From positions 57,873-109,384 of the forward strand of contig JAGOQR010000001.1 in the NCBI GenBank assembly GCA_017991415.1: a stretch of 51,512 bases of DNA, given 5' to 3'. This document shows, one piece after another, positions 41,202 through 48,698 of this stretch (the stretch's first letter is position 1; every line of letters begins with the position of its first letter). The notes under the pieces were generated by a model. The model saw nothing but the letters and a program-made list of their open reading frames with translations, was not told the origin of the DNA and searched no databases. The position numbers and the translations under genes were made by a program. This DNA is from Candidatus Magasanikiibacteriota bacterium. GTDB taxonomy: Bacteria > Patescibacteriota > Patescibacteriia > Magasanikbacterales > GWA2-37-8.

Positions 41202-41711
41202 ATGGAATCTTTTTTAAAAATAATGGCCTACATCGGCTTAGCTGATACGGCAGTGCTCGTTGTTGTTATAATTTGGGGTGTAATACGGTGGGCAGATGGC
41301 ATACTCCCTGCATTACTTCGTTTAGGCCACGGATTAGCGAGTAGAGAGGTCGCAATCTTCGCAAAAGGAAACAACTTAAGTAGTTTGAAAAGTCTACTGC
41401 TTGATTCAAAATTATTTAAACAAAAAAATATCAGGGAAATCACAAAAATAGAGGATATAGGTTCTTCAGAAGGTGCGAGTGTGTATCTTGTATTCTGGAG
41501 TGATTGGTCAAATGAAATTACTGAGATTCTTAATCAAAAACCAAATGAGTGCGCACTTATTGTTTATGCACCTTATAACGAAGGAAGAATTCCAGATCCA
41601 CAAATGATTCAATTAGATGGAACCAGGCATACAGCGGTAACAAACTTTCGAGGCAGACTTCTCAACGATATTGTAACTTCAATGATTACTACAAGTTATG
41701 AAAAAAAATAA
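41202..41711 (+). CDS. Membrane effector of CBASS-like system
   Basis: 169 aa. One N-terminal membrane helix (IGLADTAVLVVVIIWGVIRWA, about 11-31), then a cytoplasmic alpha/beta domain (VAIFAKGNNLSSLKSLLLDSKLFKQKNIREITKIEDIGSSEGASVYLVFWSDW ... ECALIVYAPYNEGRIP). The gene overlaps the CD-NTase by 14 bp, so the two are translated together. In CBASS a small membrane effector of this kind binds the cyclic nucleotide and damages the membrane. No exact effector family assigned; the pairing with a CD-NTase is the main evidence. Confidence 0.7.
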   Translation: MESFLKIMAYIGLADTAVLVVVIIWGVIRWADGILPALLRLGHGLASREVAIFAKGNNLSSLKSLLLDSKLFKQKNIREITKIEDIGSSEGASVYLVFWSDWSNEITEILNQKPNECALIVYAPYNEGRIPDPQMIQLDGTRHTAVTNFRGRLLNDIVTSMITTSYEKK

Positions 41712-43026
41712 ATTTAATACTTTATTTCGTGAGCATACTAAAAATTTCCTTTCGCCTCAAACAAATGAGCGAGATTTGGTTACTAAGGTATACGAAGAAT
41801 TGCAAAAAGTATTAGGACAAAATAATTCTCTACAAAGTGGCTCCTATGCTAGGTTTACTGCTACCACCCCTATTCACGACCTAGATATTATATACACGCT
41901 TGGTGAATGGGATGTGAATTCGCCCCCTAATCCATACACAACTCTTCAGAGTCTCAAACAGCATATTGAAGCAGAGTATATTAATCCTACTGAATACACT
42001 ACTGAAGTAAGCCTACAAACTCATTCTATTACCATAAGTTTTCTTCAAGGTACCGAGGAAGTTTTTTCTGTTGATATAGTACCTGCGTATAGTTTCGGCA
42101 AAAATGAATTTAATGACGATACATATATAGTGCCAGAGATCTTATCTAAAAATCATAAAAAAAGAAAAAAAATGTATGAAGAGATGAGTCACAATACACG
42201 CCAAATGAATTGGGTTAAAACTGATCCTAGAGGCTATATTACAATGGCTCAAAAAATTAATAATCAAAACAATGATTTTAGAAAAACTGTAAAATTTATT
42301 AAAGCCTGGCAATCCTCTTGCAAAGAAATAGATGATAATTTTAAATTAAAATCTTTTCATACTGAGCAAGTCATAACAAAATATTTTACAGAAGATCCAT
42401 CTTTGGAAATATATGATGCTTTATTTCGTTTCTTTTGTAATTTACCGGACTTAGTGCAGGAATCTCAAATTCCCGACAGGGCTGATATGAATCAAAAAAT
42501 TGATAAATATATAGACGATCTAACAGAAATAGAAAGACAGACGATCTTAAAGGCTAAAGATTCATTTTTAATAAAACTTGAGGATTTTTTAGAGAGCTCT
42601 AGTATTCCAGATTTATTGGCAGGTACTTTTTATAACCGAAATAGCGGTACTGAAAAATTCTTATTTGACTACAAAATGCCTGTTCTTACTGAAGAAGAGT
42701 ACCCTATCAAAATTACAGGGTTACTTGCACTAAGAACAGGTGGATTTAGAAATGAAAATCTCGCACCAAGCGGCATAATAGAAACGGATAGAAAGATTCA
42801 ATTTAGAATAAAAAATAATACTCATAATATAGATTTATATAAATGGAAAGTAAAAAATGACAATTGCACTCCGGAACCCAGAGGTGAAATTAGCGATCAT
42901 CAAACCCTGCATGACCCCGAAAATACGAAGTACAAAGGGAAACATGTTGTTGAGTGTTACGCAATTAAAAATGGAGTTTGTGTTGCAAAAGCAAAACAAA
43001 ATATAATATTAACCCACGGAATTTAA
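41698..43026 (+). CDS. CD-NTase with AGS-C-like sensor domain
   Basis: 442 aa. The nucleotidyltransferase core is clear: QSGSYARFTATTPIHDLDIIY with Gly48-Ser49 and Asp61-x-Asp63, and the third acidic residue Asp126 in VFSVDIVPAY. The middle is helical. The end (IQFRIKNNTHNIDLYKWKVKNDNCTPEPRGEISDHQTLHDPENTKYKGKHVVECYAIKNGVCVAKAKQNI, about 355-437) matches the AGS-C sensor domain found after SMODS nucleotidyltransferases. It would make a cyclic or linear oligonucleotide signal upon infection, activating the overlapping membrane effector. Confidence 0.85.
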   Translation: MKKNKFNTLFREHTKNFLSPQTNERDLVTKVYEELQKVLGQNNSLQSGSYARFTATTPIHDLDIIYTLGEWDVNSPPNPYTTLQSLKQHIEAEYINPTEYTTEVSLQTHSITISFLQGTEEVFSVDIVPAYSFGKNEFNDDTYIVPEILSKNHKKRKKMYEEMSHNTRQMNWVKTDPRGYITMAQKINNQNNDFRKTVKFIKAWQSSCKEIDDNFKLKSFHTEQVITKYFTEDPSLEIYDALFRFFCNLPDLVQESQIPDRADMNQKIDKYIDDLTEIERQTILKAKDSFLIKLEDFLESSSIPDLLAGTFYNRNSGTEKFLFDYKMPVLTEEEYPIKITGLLALRTGGFRNENLAPSGIIETDRKIQFRIKNNTHNIDLYKWKVKNDNCTPEPRGEISDHQTLHDPENTKYKGKHVVECYAIKNGVCVAKAKQNIILTHGI

Positions 43027-43037
43027 GTTTTCCTGCT

Positions 43038-43712
43038 TTAGCTGTTTCTAAAATACTCATCTCGCGCAACCTTGGCTACAGTATCCGCTACTCTATCTAG
43101 ATACTTATCAATAACAAAATTTGGGAATCGGATAGTTTTATACCCTTTACGCATAGAATAGTAGGCTCTTTTATAATCTGCCTTTACTTGCATCGAATCT
43201 AAATAATGCTGATACCCATCAATCTCAATATTTAACCTTGCCCACGTAATAGCTATATCAACGTGCTTAAAGCCGTCACTCTTTTCTAATTCGTTTTTAA
43301 TGCCTCTGTCTAGTAAGGCTTTATGCAAAGCTAAGGCTTGCGGTGTTGGAGCATTAGTTACTTTAGGAATATCTTCTTTAGCTTCTTGAACCATTTGAGA
43401 GATATCGTTATTAACCCACTTCAACTCCCCCACTATTTTAGCTCGTCTTCTTGATTTAAACACTCTAATTCCGATATATATAGCCAATAGCAAAACTATT
43501 GTTCCAATAATATAAAATATAGCATGCCAAAAAGCTGGTCTGTTTGTGTAGTATGAACCGAAGAGGTAGAAAAATCCAAGTAAGACCGCACCTTTAATTA
43601 AACCCTCTGCACCATTGTCATAATAACTATTGCCGTAGTAAAAATCATCTTCATCATAATCGTCGTAATCATCATAATTTCGGTAATAATTACGTGAATA
43701 GTATCGACCCAT
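43038..43712 (-). CDS. Membrane-anchored Vsr-like nuclease
   Basis: 224 aa. A Tyr/Asp-rich N-terminus (MGRYYSRNYYRNYDDYDDYDEDDFYYG) is followed by two membrane helices (about 38-53 and 62-82) and a Vsr/DUF559-type nuclease domain: KHVDIAI with Asp152, LNIEIDGYQH with Glu163 and Asp165, then KADYKRAYYSMRKGYKTIRFPNFVI. The nuclease part faces the cytoplasm by the positive-inside rule (KSRRR after helix 2), so it could cut DNA as it enters. The structured RNA at 43750-43907 lies just upstream; there is no Shine-Dalgarno site. It converges on the CD-NTase gene. Confidence 0.75.
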   Translation of the reverse strand: MGRYYSRNYYRNYDDYDDYDEDDFYYGNSYYDNGAEGLIKGAVLLGFFYLFGSYYTNRPAFWHAIFYIIGTIVLLLAIYIGIRVFKSRRRAKIVGELKWVNNDISQMVQEAKEDIPKVTNAPTPQALALHKALLDRGIKNELEKSDGFKHVDIAITWARLNIEIDGYQHYLDSMQVKADYKRAYYSMRKGYKTIRFPNFVIDKYLDRVADTVAKVARDEYFRNS

Positions 43713-43749
43713 ATTTTTAAATAAATAATTTATAAAATTTTAATCAAAC

Positions 43750-43907
43750 AAAAAAGGCTACCCGTGCTACTGGCGACCCCTTTCGGAGTCCGGCAACCTT
43801 TCGGAAGCCGACCGAATCAACAATGCCAGAGACGGTGTAGCCATCTCTATGTTGATTCGGATTTTGACCATGCCCTACTTTTGGCAGGGTTTAGGTCTTA
43901 AATTGTT
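43750..43907 (-). ncRNA. Structured RNA, copy B (element 2)
   Basis: On the minus strand TTGGCA, 17 bp, TAGTATAA precede a start near 43907 reading ACAACAATTTAAGACC. Stems match copy A with other letters: CCCTGC/GTAGGG inside GACC/GGTC; CCGAATCAACA/TGTTGATTCGG enclosing AGAGATGG/CCGTCTCT; CGGC/GCCG; GACTCC/GGGGTC; the conserved GCCAGTA. The loop CTAC pairs with 3' GTAG, followed by T6. It ends 38 nt before the membrane nuclease gene. The paired changes imply selection on structure. Family not recognised. Confidence 0.75.
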
Positions 43908-43965
43908 GTGATTATACTATCATCTTTTTTAACACATGCCAATACATTGACTTTTTGCCGATTTT

Positions 43966-44865
43966 ATGCGAAACTCGTTTATTATGACCAATAAAACCAC
44001 CCAGTTTAAACACGAACTAGAAAGACGCTTCTTAAAATGTTCTAGCAATACATTAACTGGTTTTTTAGTATATGTTCAAAATTATATAGAGTTTATTCAA
44101 AAAAGTTATTTTTTAAAAAGAGTAATAAATGAAATAGCACTTTCAGAATCACAGATGAACCTGATGTATAAAGAAGGCTACAGACCATCTTTTGCCATGA
44201 TTTATATTATGTTTGTAAATAAAGTTTTGGAATTTTCTGAGGAGAATCCACCGTCTATATGGACAAAAAGAAGTCATGAACAAAAACTAAAGGGGATGTT
44301 TAGATTTATTCATGATCAAATTATTGCTAAACTATCAGAATATGAAATTTTAAACCCTAAAGATCGCACTGCTAAAGAACCTGATAAAGATTTAGAAATA
44401 CTAGGATTAAATAAGGATACAGCCTGGGAAGATATTCAAATTAACTTCATTAATGAGTTTGAAGTGAGAATAAACCACAGAGAAAATAACTATATTACTA
44501 CCCATGAAAAACTAGGTTTTGCTGACAAACGTCAAAAAGATAAAACCGTTGCAGATGGAGGGTGGGAATTATTACAGGTTTTATCTATACAAAATGGAGT
44601 ATTTGAGTTAGGAAATATTTCAAACCAAGAATTAGAAAGACGAAAAAAACAAAAACAAAGACTATCAGCTGGGTTAAAAAATTATTTTGGTATTACTGGC
44701 GATCCATTTTTAAGGGTAAACAAGGAAAAGAGACAGTATAAAATAAAGATAAAATTACTACCAGACCCAGAGTTTAGACCTAAAAAACGTGACTTTGACA
44801 TCTCTGACCAGGATAAAAGATACATTAAACAACTGAGTTTTCTAAAACAAATAGATGACCTATAA
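43966..44865 (+). CDS. Unknown protein of element 2, possibly DNA-binding
   Basis: 299 aa; ATG at 43984 (MTNKTTQFKHELERRF) is an alternative start. Helical N-terminal domain, then a C-terminal part (GGWELLQVLSIQNGVFELGNISNQELERRKKQKQRLSAGLKNYFGITGDPFLRVNKEKRQYKIKIKLLPD, about 190-270) that looks like a winged-helix domain with a transcription-regulator style. No membrane helix. A terminator follows directly. Opposite strand to the membrane nuclease; their promoters face away from each other. No family recognised. Confidence 0.65.
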   Translation: MRNSFIMTNKTTQFKHELERRFLKCSSNTLTGFLVYVQNYIEFIQKSYFLKRVINEIALSESQMNLMYKEGYRPSFAMIYIMFVNKVLEFSEENPPSIWTKRSHEQKLKGMFRFIHDQIIAKLSEYEILNPKDRTAKEPDKDLEILGLNKDTAWEDIQINFINEFEVRINHRENNYITTHEKLGFADKRQKDKTVADGGWELLQVLSIQNGVFELGNISNQELERRKKQKQRLSAGLKNYFGITGDPFLRVNKEKRQYKIKIKLLPDPEFRPKKRDFDISDQDKRYIKQLSFLKQIDDL

Positions 44866-44871
44866 ACTGAG

Positions 44872-44893
44872 CGGGAAAATTCCCGCTTTTTTT
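44872..44893 (+). terminator. Terminator of the 43966 gene
   Basis: GCGGGAA/TTCCCGC hairpin followed by T7, starting within 10 bp of the stop. Confidence 0.9.
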
Positions 44894-45173
44894 GTACTCT
44901 AAAATCATTCCCTACCCCGCCTAAGTAGCGGTGTTTTTTGTTTTGGGCGAAATTTCGTCCACATAGGGTATGAGAATACCTAAACTTTATACAAAACTCC
45001 CTAGAGGGGATATACCCCTCTTGCCCTACTAAGCCGGACACTGCTGACTGAGCTGCAGCGAAGTTGCCTGTCTGTACGGCCATCGCCAAGGCCTTTAGGC
45101 CTGGCGGTGGCTGTCGGGCCGCCGCAGCGGCCAGTTATTTTTATTAAACCCACACTTAACCCGAAACGATTTT
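44894..45173. other. Candidate replication origin of element 2
   Basis: Non-coding, with a series of strong hairpins: AGGGG/CCCCT (45004-45020), GCCATCGCCAAGGCC pairing with GGCCTGGCGGTGGC (45080-45112), and GGCCGC/GCGGCC (45117-45133). The hairpins lie directly before the HUH initiator gene, as origins of rolling-circle plasmids often do. No nick site identified. Confidence 0.45.
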
Positions 45174-45977
45174 ATGAATTATACCCATAATAAACTCACT
45201 ATTTCAGGCCCAATCGTTGAATTTGATACCATGGAAAAACCTATTTTTTATGGCACAAATTATCGTATTAGGCCTGGCCCTAAAGGAATAAAAATTACTA
45301 CCCCTGAAGACATTCAATTAAAATCTGCATACCGTTCAAAAAGAAAAGTCCGTCTCTTAGTAAATGCTAATGCATTTCAATGGTTTAAACCTAGAGGCAA
45401 ACCTTATATACCAATCTTCATTACATTTACCTTCAGGCTTGATATGAGAGATATAGATGAGGCAAACAAGTTATATACTGATTTTATGCAACGACTTAAT
45501 TATTCTATAACCAAACAAAAAAAGCATAATTTACATTATCTAGCTGTAACAGAATTTCAAGATGAAAACCGAGAAGGTGTAATTCATTACCATACTCTTT
45601 TTTTCAATATGCGTTTTATTAAACAGGTATACGATGAAATCAAAAGAATTTGGACTCATGGCAATACCAATGTCACATCAATAAAAAACCTCGGAAATAT
45701 TGCTCAATATATGGTGAAGTATATGACAAAAAGCATGAGGGACGGAAGACTTGTTGGAAAAAAGAAATATTTTACTAGTAAAAACTTACTGAAACCAAAA
45801 GAAATAAAAGATGAAAAAACTGTTCTATATCTCGCAGAGCAAATACCCAAAAACTCCAAGGTCTTTAGTGGTAGCTGGCTTAATACACATTGCGGAAAAA
45901 TTACCCGTACCACTTACAATTTGCAGAATAACTTAGAGGTGCTTACTTTAATTAAAAATCATTCCACGCTGGATTAA
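45174..45977 (+). CDS. HUH rolling-circle replication initiator
   Basis: 267 aa. Motif 1 FITFTF (82-87), HUH motif HYHTLF with His138 and His140, and motif 3 YMVKYMTKS with the catalytic Tyr179/Tyr183 and Lys186, so the set is complete. Similar to initiators of small rolling-circle plasmids and microviruses. It would nick the origin and stay linked to the 5' end. A hairpin-rich candidate origin is immediately upstream, excisionase and integrase are downstream. Confidence 0.85.
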   Translation: MNYTHNKLTISGPIVEFDTMEKPIFYGTNYRIRPGPKGIKITTPEDIQLKSAYRSKRKVRLLVNANAFQWFKPRGKPYIPIFITFTFRLDMRDIDEANKLYTDFMQRLNYSITKQKKHNLHYLAVTEFQDENREGVIHYHTLFFNMRFIKQVYDEIKRIWTHGNTNVTSIKNLGNIAQYMVKYMTKSMRDGRLVGKKKYFTSKNLLKPKEIKDEKTVLYLAEQIPKNSKVFSGSWLNTHCGKITRTTYNLQNNLEVLTLIKNHSTLD

Positions 45978-46052
45978 TCTTAATAATATGCTAGTATTCA
46001 AATGTCCAGGGCGGCTCAACCGTTCTCTATACTTGCTCATTGACAATTTAGT

Positions 46053-46268
46053 ATGGATTTAGGTTTTATCCCACAATCCATACCTCACTTTTTAACGCCT
46101 GATAACCTAGCTGATATTCTTGGAATTTCAAAAACTACGGTCTATCGGCTTATTGATAAACGAAGCTTACCATTCTACAAGATTGGTGGTTCCTTACGCT
46201 TCAAACAAAGTGATGTTATGGAATATCTCGAAAAGAGTCGGATAAAACCGTCCAATGAACTACTATGA
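46053..46268 (+). CDS. AlpA/MerR-like excisionase
   Basis: 71 aa, a single winged helix-turn-helix (FLTPDNLADILGISKTTVYRLIDKRSLPFYKIGGSLRFKQSDVMEYLEKSR). The stop overlaps the integrase start by 4 bp. Same type as the element 1 protein at 38582 but without the long N-terminal tail. Confidence 0.85.
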   Translation: MDLGFIPQSIPHFLTPDNLADILGISKTTVYRLIDKRSLPFYKIGGSLRFKQSDVMEYLEKSRIKPSNELL

Positions 46269-47368
46269 GTGTACACAAACGAGGTAATAATTGGTACGTT
46301 AACTTCTGGCACAATCGCATACGTTATCGTAAACGAAGCCCTGATAATAGCAAGGCTGGTGCTCAGCTATACGAATCTCTATTATTACAAAAGCTTGCCA
46401 GAGGCGAATCATTACAGGAAAAACAAGCTGTAGCTAATACGATTGTACCAACATTCGCAAATTTTTCGCACGAATGGATGACATCGTATGTAGAAACTAA
46501 TAATAAATTCTCCGAGATTCGCAACAAGCGCCATATTCTAAAAGCTGATCTCATCCCCTTCTTCGGCAAGACTAACCTTGATCAGATAACCTCTCGGTCT
46601 GTTGAGGAGTATAAAGCATTCAAAATGAAATACGGCTTAAAGAATAAAACGATCAACAACCAACTCTCATGCTTACGTAAATGCCTCAATACGGCCCTAG
46701 AATGGGACATAATAACAAAAGTACCTCGTATTAAGCTTTTGAAAGTACCGCCCTCAGAAGTCATCTTTTTAAAGCCCCACGAATGCGATGCCTTATTACA
46801 GGCGGCCACTGGCGACTGGCGAGAAATGATTTTTACCGTTTTACGCACTGGATTAAGGTTTGGAGAGCTAATAGCTCTTAAATGGTCAGATATTGATTTT
46901 GAAAGCAGAATATTGACCGTCCAGCGCAATATCGTACGAGGAATAGTAACTAGCCCAAAAAGTAATAAGGCAAGAAAGATTTATCTTAGTGCCGACCTGC
47001 TTGAAGTACTTGCAAAAAGAAAACGGACTAGTGAATATATCTTTATCGATGAAAAAGGAAATGTTCTCAGACAAGATCCTTGCCGTGTTAAAATTCTTTT
47101 CTTTGCCCAACAAGCTGGAATTAGAAGGATCGGCTGGCATACACTGAGACATACATTTGCTTCTCATCTGGCAAATAATGGGATTACTATTCAAGCTATA
47201 CAGGCACTGCTCGGACACTCTGATCTCAAGACAACCATGCGTTATGCGCACCTTGCTTCTGAAACATTAATCAATGCAATTAATGTTCTCCAAACCTGCT
47301 CCGCAAAAATTTGGACACAAAATGGACACAAGGAGCAAAAAGAAGAAATTCTAAACATCTCAAATTAA
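46265..47368 (+). CDS. int: Tyrosine recombinase (integrase) of element 2
   Basis: 367 aa with Arg198 (LRTGLRFGEL), His292/Arg295 (GWHTLRHT), His318 (LGHSD) and Tyr327 (MRYAHL), at the same residue numbers as the element 1 integrase, of which it is a clear relative. It targets the same 21-bp tRNA-Asp site. The 3' end contains its TTGGACACAA/ATGGACACAA arm sites. Confidence 0.95.
   Translation: MSVHKRGNNWYVNFWHNRIRYRKRSPDNSKAGAQLYESLLLQKLARGESLQEKQAVANTIVPTFANFSHEWMTSYVETNNKFSEIRNKRHILKADLIPFFGKTNLDQITSRSVEEYKAFKMKYGLKNKTINNQLSCLRKCLNTALEWDIITKVPRIKLLKVPPSEVIFLKPHECDALLQAATGDWREMIFTVLRTGLRFGELIALKWSDIDFESRILTVQRNIVRGIVTSPKSNKARKIYLSADLLEVLAKRKRTSEYIFIDEKGNVLRQDPCRVKILFFAQQAGIRRIGWHTLRHTFASHLANNGITIQAIQALLGHSDLKTTMRYAHLASETLINAINVLQTCSAKIWTQNGHKEQKEEILNISN
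47311..47331. promoter_or_regulatory. Right integrase arm sites of element 2
   Basis: TTGGACACAA and ATGGACACAA one base apart, inside the end of the integrase gene, same type as at 40401-40421. Confidence 0.65.
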
Positions 47369-47405
47369 AAAAGTTGTGAGCTCGATTTCCGCTAGACTAA
47401 AACAA

Positions 47406-47431
47406 AAAAACACCATCATATGGCGTTTCAG
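47406..47431 (-). terminator. Terminator of tRNA-Asp
   Basis: In the minus direction AACGCCAT/ATGGTGTT followed by T7, 17 bp past the tRNA 3' end. Supplied by element 2. Confidence 0.8.
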
Positions 47432-47446
47432 TGTTTAAAATCCTAA

Positions 47447-47467
47447 GCGGGTCGGACGGGACTCGAA
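47447..47467. repeat. att copy 3 (within tRNA-Asp)
   Basis: Third copy of the 21-bp att repeat, forming the acceptor and T-arm of the intact tRNA-Asp gene. Confidence 0.9.
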
Positions 47468-47521
47468 CCCGCAACTTCTGCCGTGACAGGGCAGTGCTCT
47501 AACCAGTTGAACTACCGACCC
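47448..47521 (-). tRNA. tRNA-Asp(GTC)
   Basis: 74 nt on the minus strand. Acceptor GGGTCGG/CCGACCC, discriminator G, D-arm GTTC/GAGC, anticodon arm CTGCC-CTGTCAC-GGCAG with anticodon GTC, T-arm GCGGG-TTCGAGT-CCCGT. CCA is not encoded. It is the integration target of both elements and remains intact. Confidence 0.95.
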
Positions 47522-47559
47522 AAATTGTAAATAGAACTTATACCATTTTAACTTTAGAA

Positions 47560-47588
47560 AGTATACAAAAAAAAGCTAAATATGTCAA
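47560..47588 (-). promoter_or_regulatory. tRNA-Asp promoter
   Basis: Minus-strand TTGACA (47588-47583), 17 bp, TATACT (47565-47560), about 35 bp before the tRNA. Confidence 0.75.
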
Positions 47589-47667
47589 CTAACTCTGTTT
47601 ATAATCTACTTGCAATGTAATATAACAAGGCTTAAAATATACGGTAAGCACAAAAGGAGTTACCGCC

Positions 47668-47937
47668 ATGGTCATTATCCAGGTTTTGGAGCCCACGGTT
47701 AGCCAAAGCAGCTTGATCCCCTTTGACATCCGCCAAGAACTGGCGGGTTTGCACCTCAAGGCAGAGCGAGACCAAGGTGGCTTTGCTGTAACTCGAGAGC
47801 TTCTCGAGGAGGCCCTGGGAAACAGGCACGTGAGCCCTCAACTCACCGGCTACCTCGCCACACCTAGCAACTCACCCACACTGTTCCAAACACACGAAGT
47901 TCGTCTGTGTGAAGACCTCAGCATACACCCATACTAG
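47668..47937 (+). CDS. Small GC-rich gene, unknown function
   Basis: 89 aa, MVIIQVLEPTVSQSSLIPFDIRQELAGLHLKAERDQGGFAVTRELLEEALGNRHVSPQL. Cytosolic, mixed alpha/beta. AAGGAG lies 7 nt before the ATG inside a small hairpin (CGGTAA/TTACCG), which could limit translation. TTGCAA-17-TAAAAT upstream is a possible promoter. GC-rich with AT-rich flanks and a long hairpin terminator, like the genes at 14-21 kb. No family recognised. Confidence 0.6.
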   Translation: MVIIQVLEPTVSQSSLIPFDIRQELAGLHLKAERDQGGFAVTRELLEEALGNRHVSPQLTGYLATPSNSPTLFQTHEVRLCEDLSIHPY

Positions 47938-47966
47938 AAACTTCGTCTTGTGCTCCATATACCTAG

Positions 47967-48042
47967 CCTCGTTCACGCCACTTGCCCTGTTTTAACACCA
48001 ACGAAACCAGAGCAAGGAGGTTTTTCGTGAACGAGGTTTTTA
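47967..48042 (+). terminator. Long hairpin terminator of the 89-aa gene
   Basis: CCTCGTTCACG (47967-47977) pairs with CGTGAACGAGG (48026-48036), with an inner stem CTTGC-CTG/CAG-GCAAG, followed by T5. The 3' side contains AAGGAGG. Confidence 0.8.
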
Positions 48043-48107
48043 TATGATCTGCCTGTTTACAAAATATTTTTTTTACGATATCTTTATAGGATATATAATA
48101 TATTTTT

Positions 48108-48665
48108 ATGGAAAGCCCGAAATATTTTGAGCCACAAAAAACAGAGTCAACAAAAGAAGCTTGGTTAGCCGAATTAAACTCAGATACAACAATCTCATAC
48201 ATTAAAAATGTTATTCGGCATACAAATGCAAAAATGCAAAATGCGGATATAGAAGATATAACTCAAGATACCCTGATACAGGCAAATAAAGCCTTAGATG
48301 CAGGCAATTTTAAAGGTGAATCATCTTTAAAAACTTGGATATTTAGAATTGCTAAAAATTTGACTATTAGCCACATACGAAAACAAAACATAAGAGCAAA
48401 ATATAATGCCGGGGAACAAAGTGAAGTTGAGGCTGTTTCTCCTGCATATAATCCCGAAGAAATTGCAATAAACCGTGAACAACTAAAAAATTTTGAAAAA
48501 ATTTTTTTAACTCTCACACCTATTGAACAAGAGATCTTAAACCTTAAACTTGCAGGTCATACCACAGCACAAATCTCTCAAAAATTGAATAAAAATCCAG
48601 GTACAATACGAGTTATCATACATCGAATAAAACAGAAGATTGCAGATAAAAATATCCCGACTTAA
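48108..48665 (+). CDS. ECF-type RNA polymerase sigma factor
   Basis: 185 aa. Sigma region 2 (about 30-100: DIEDITQDTLIQANKALDAGNFKGESSLKTWIFRIAKNLTISHIRKQ) and region 4 (about 125-180: LTPIEQEILNLKLAGHTTAQISQKLNKNPGTIRVIIHRIKQKI) with no region 3, the ECF layout. It directs RNA polymerase to a special promoter set. No anti-sigma gene is adjacent. Host-like composition. A hairpin terminator overlaps its stop codon. Confidence 0.92.
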   Translation: MESPKYFEPQKTESTKEAWLAELNSDTTISYIKNVIRHTNAKMQNADIEDITQDTLIQANKALDAGNFKGESSLKTWIFRIAKNLTISHIRKQNIRAKYNAGEQSEVEAVSPAYNPEEIAINREQLKNFEKIFLTLTPIEQEILNLKLAGHTTAQISQKLNKNPGTIRVIIHRIKQKIADKNIPT

Positions 48666-48682
48666 TCGGGATATTTTATTTT
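48652..48682. terminator. Terminator between sigma factor and PEP synthase genes
   Basis: ATATCCCGA/TCGGGATAT followed by TTTATTTT; the hairpin overlaps the end of the sigma factor gene and may serve both convergent genes. Confidence 0.8.
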
Positions 48683-48698
48683 AAAAATCAAGGTATTA

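Larger units (their letters stand above)
40260..47467. mobile_element. Integrative element 2 (about 7.2 kb) at tRNA-Asp
   Basis: Bounded by identical 21-bp att repeats, the right one inside the intact tRNA-Asp. It has HUH replication initiator (45174), short excisionase (46053) and integrase (46265) at the right end, and a defence-type cargo: HEPN protein, CBASS-like effector and CD-NTase, membrane-anchored nuclease and an unknown protein, plus the second structured RNA. Its arm sites (TTGGACACAA type) differ from those of element 1. Confidence 0.88.

Noticed and set aside
34278-43907. Structured RNA as a retron msr-msd or IscB omega RNA
   Set aside because: No reverse transcriptase and no IscB/TnpB gene next to either copy; the HNH gene at 25821 is a small stand-alone enzyme far away.
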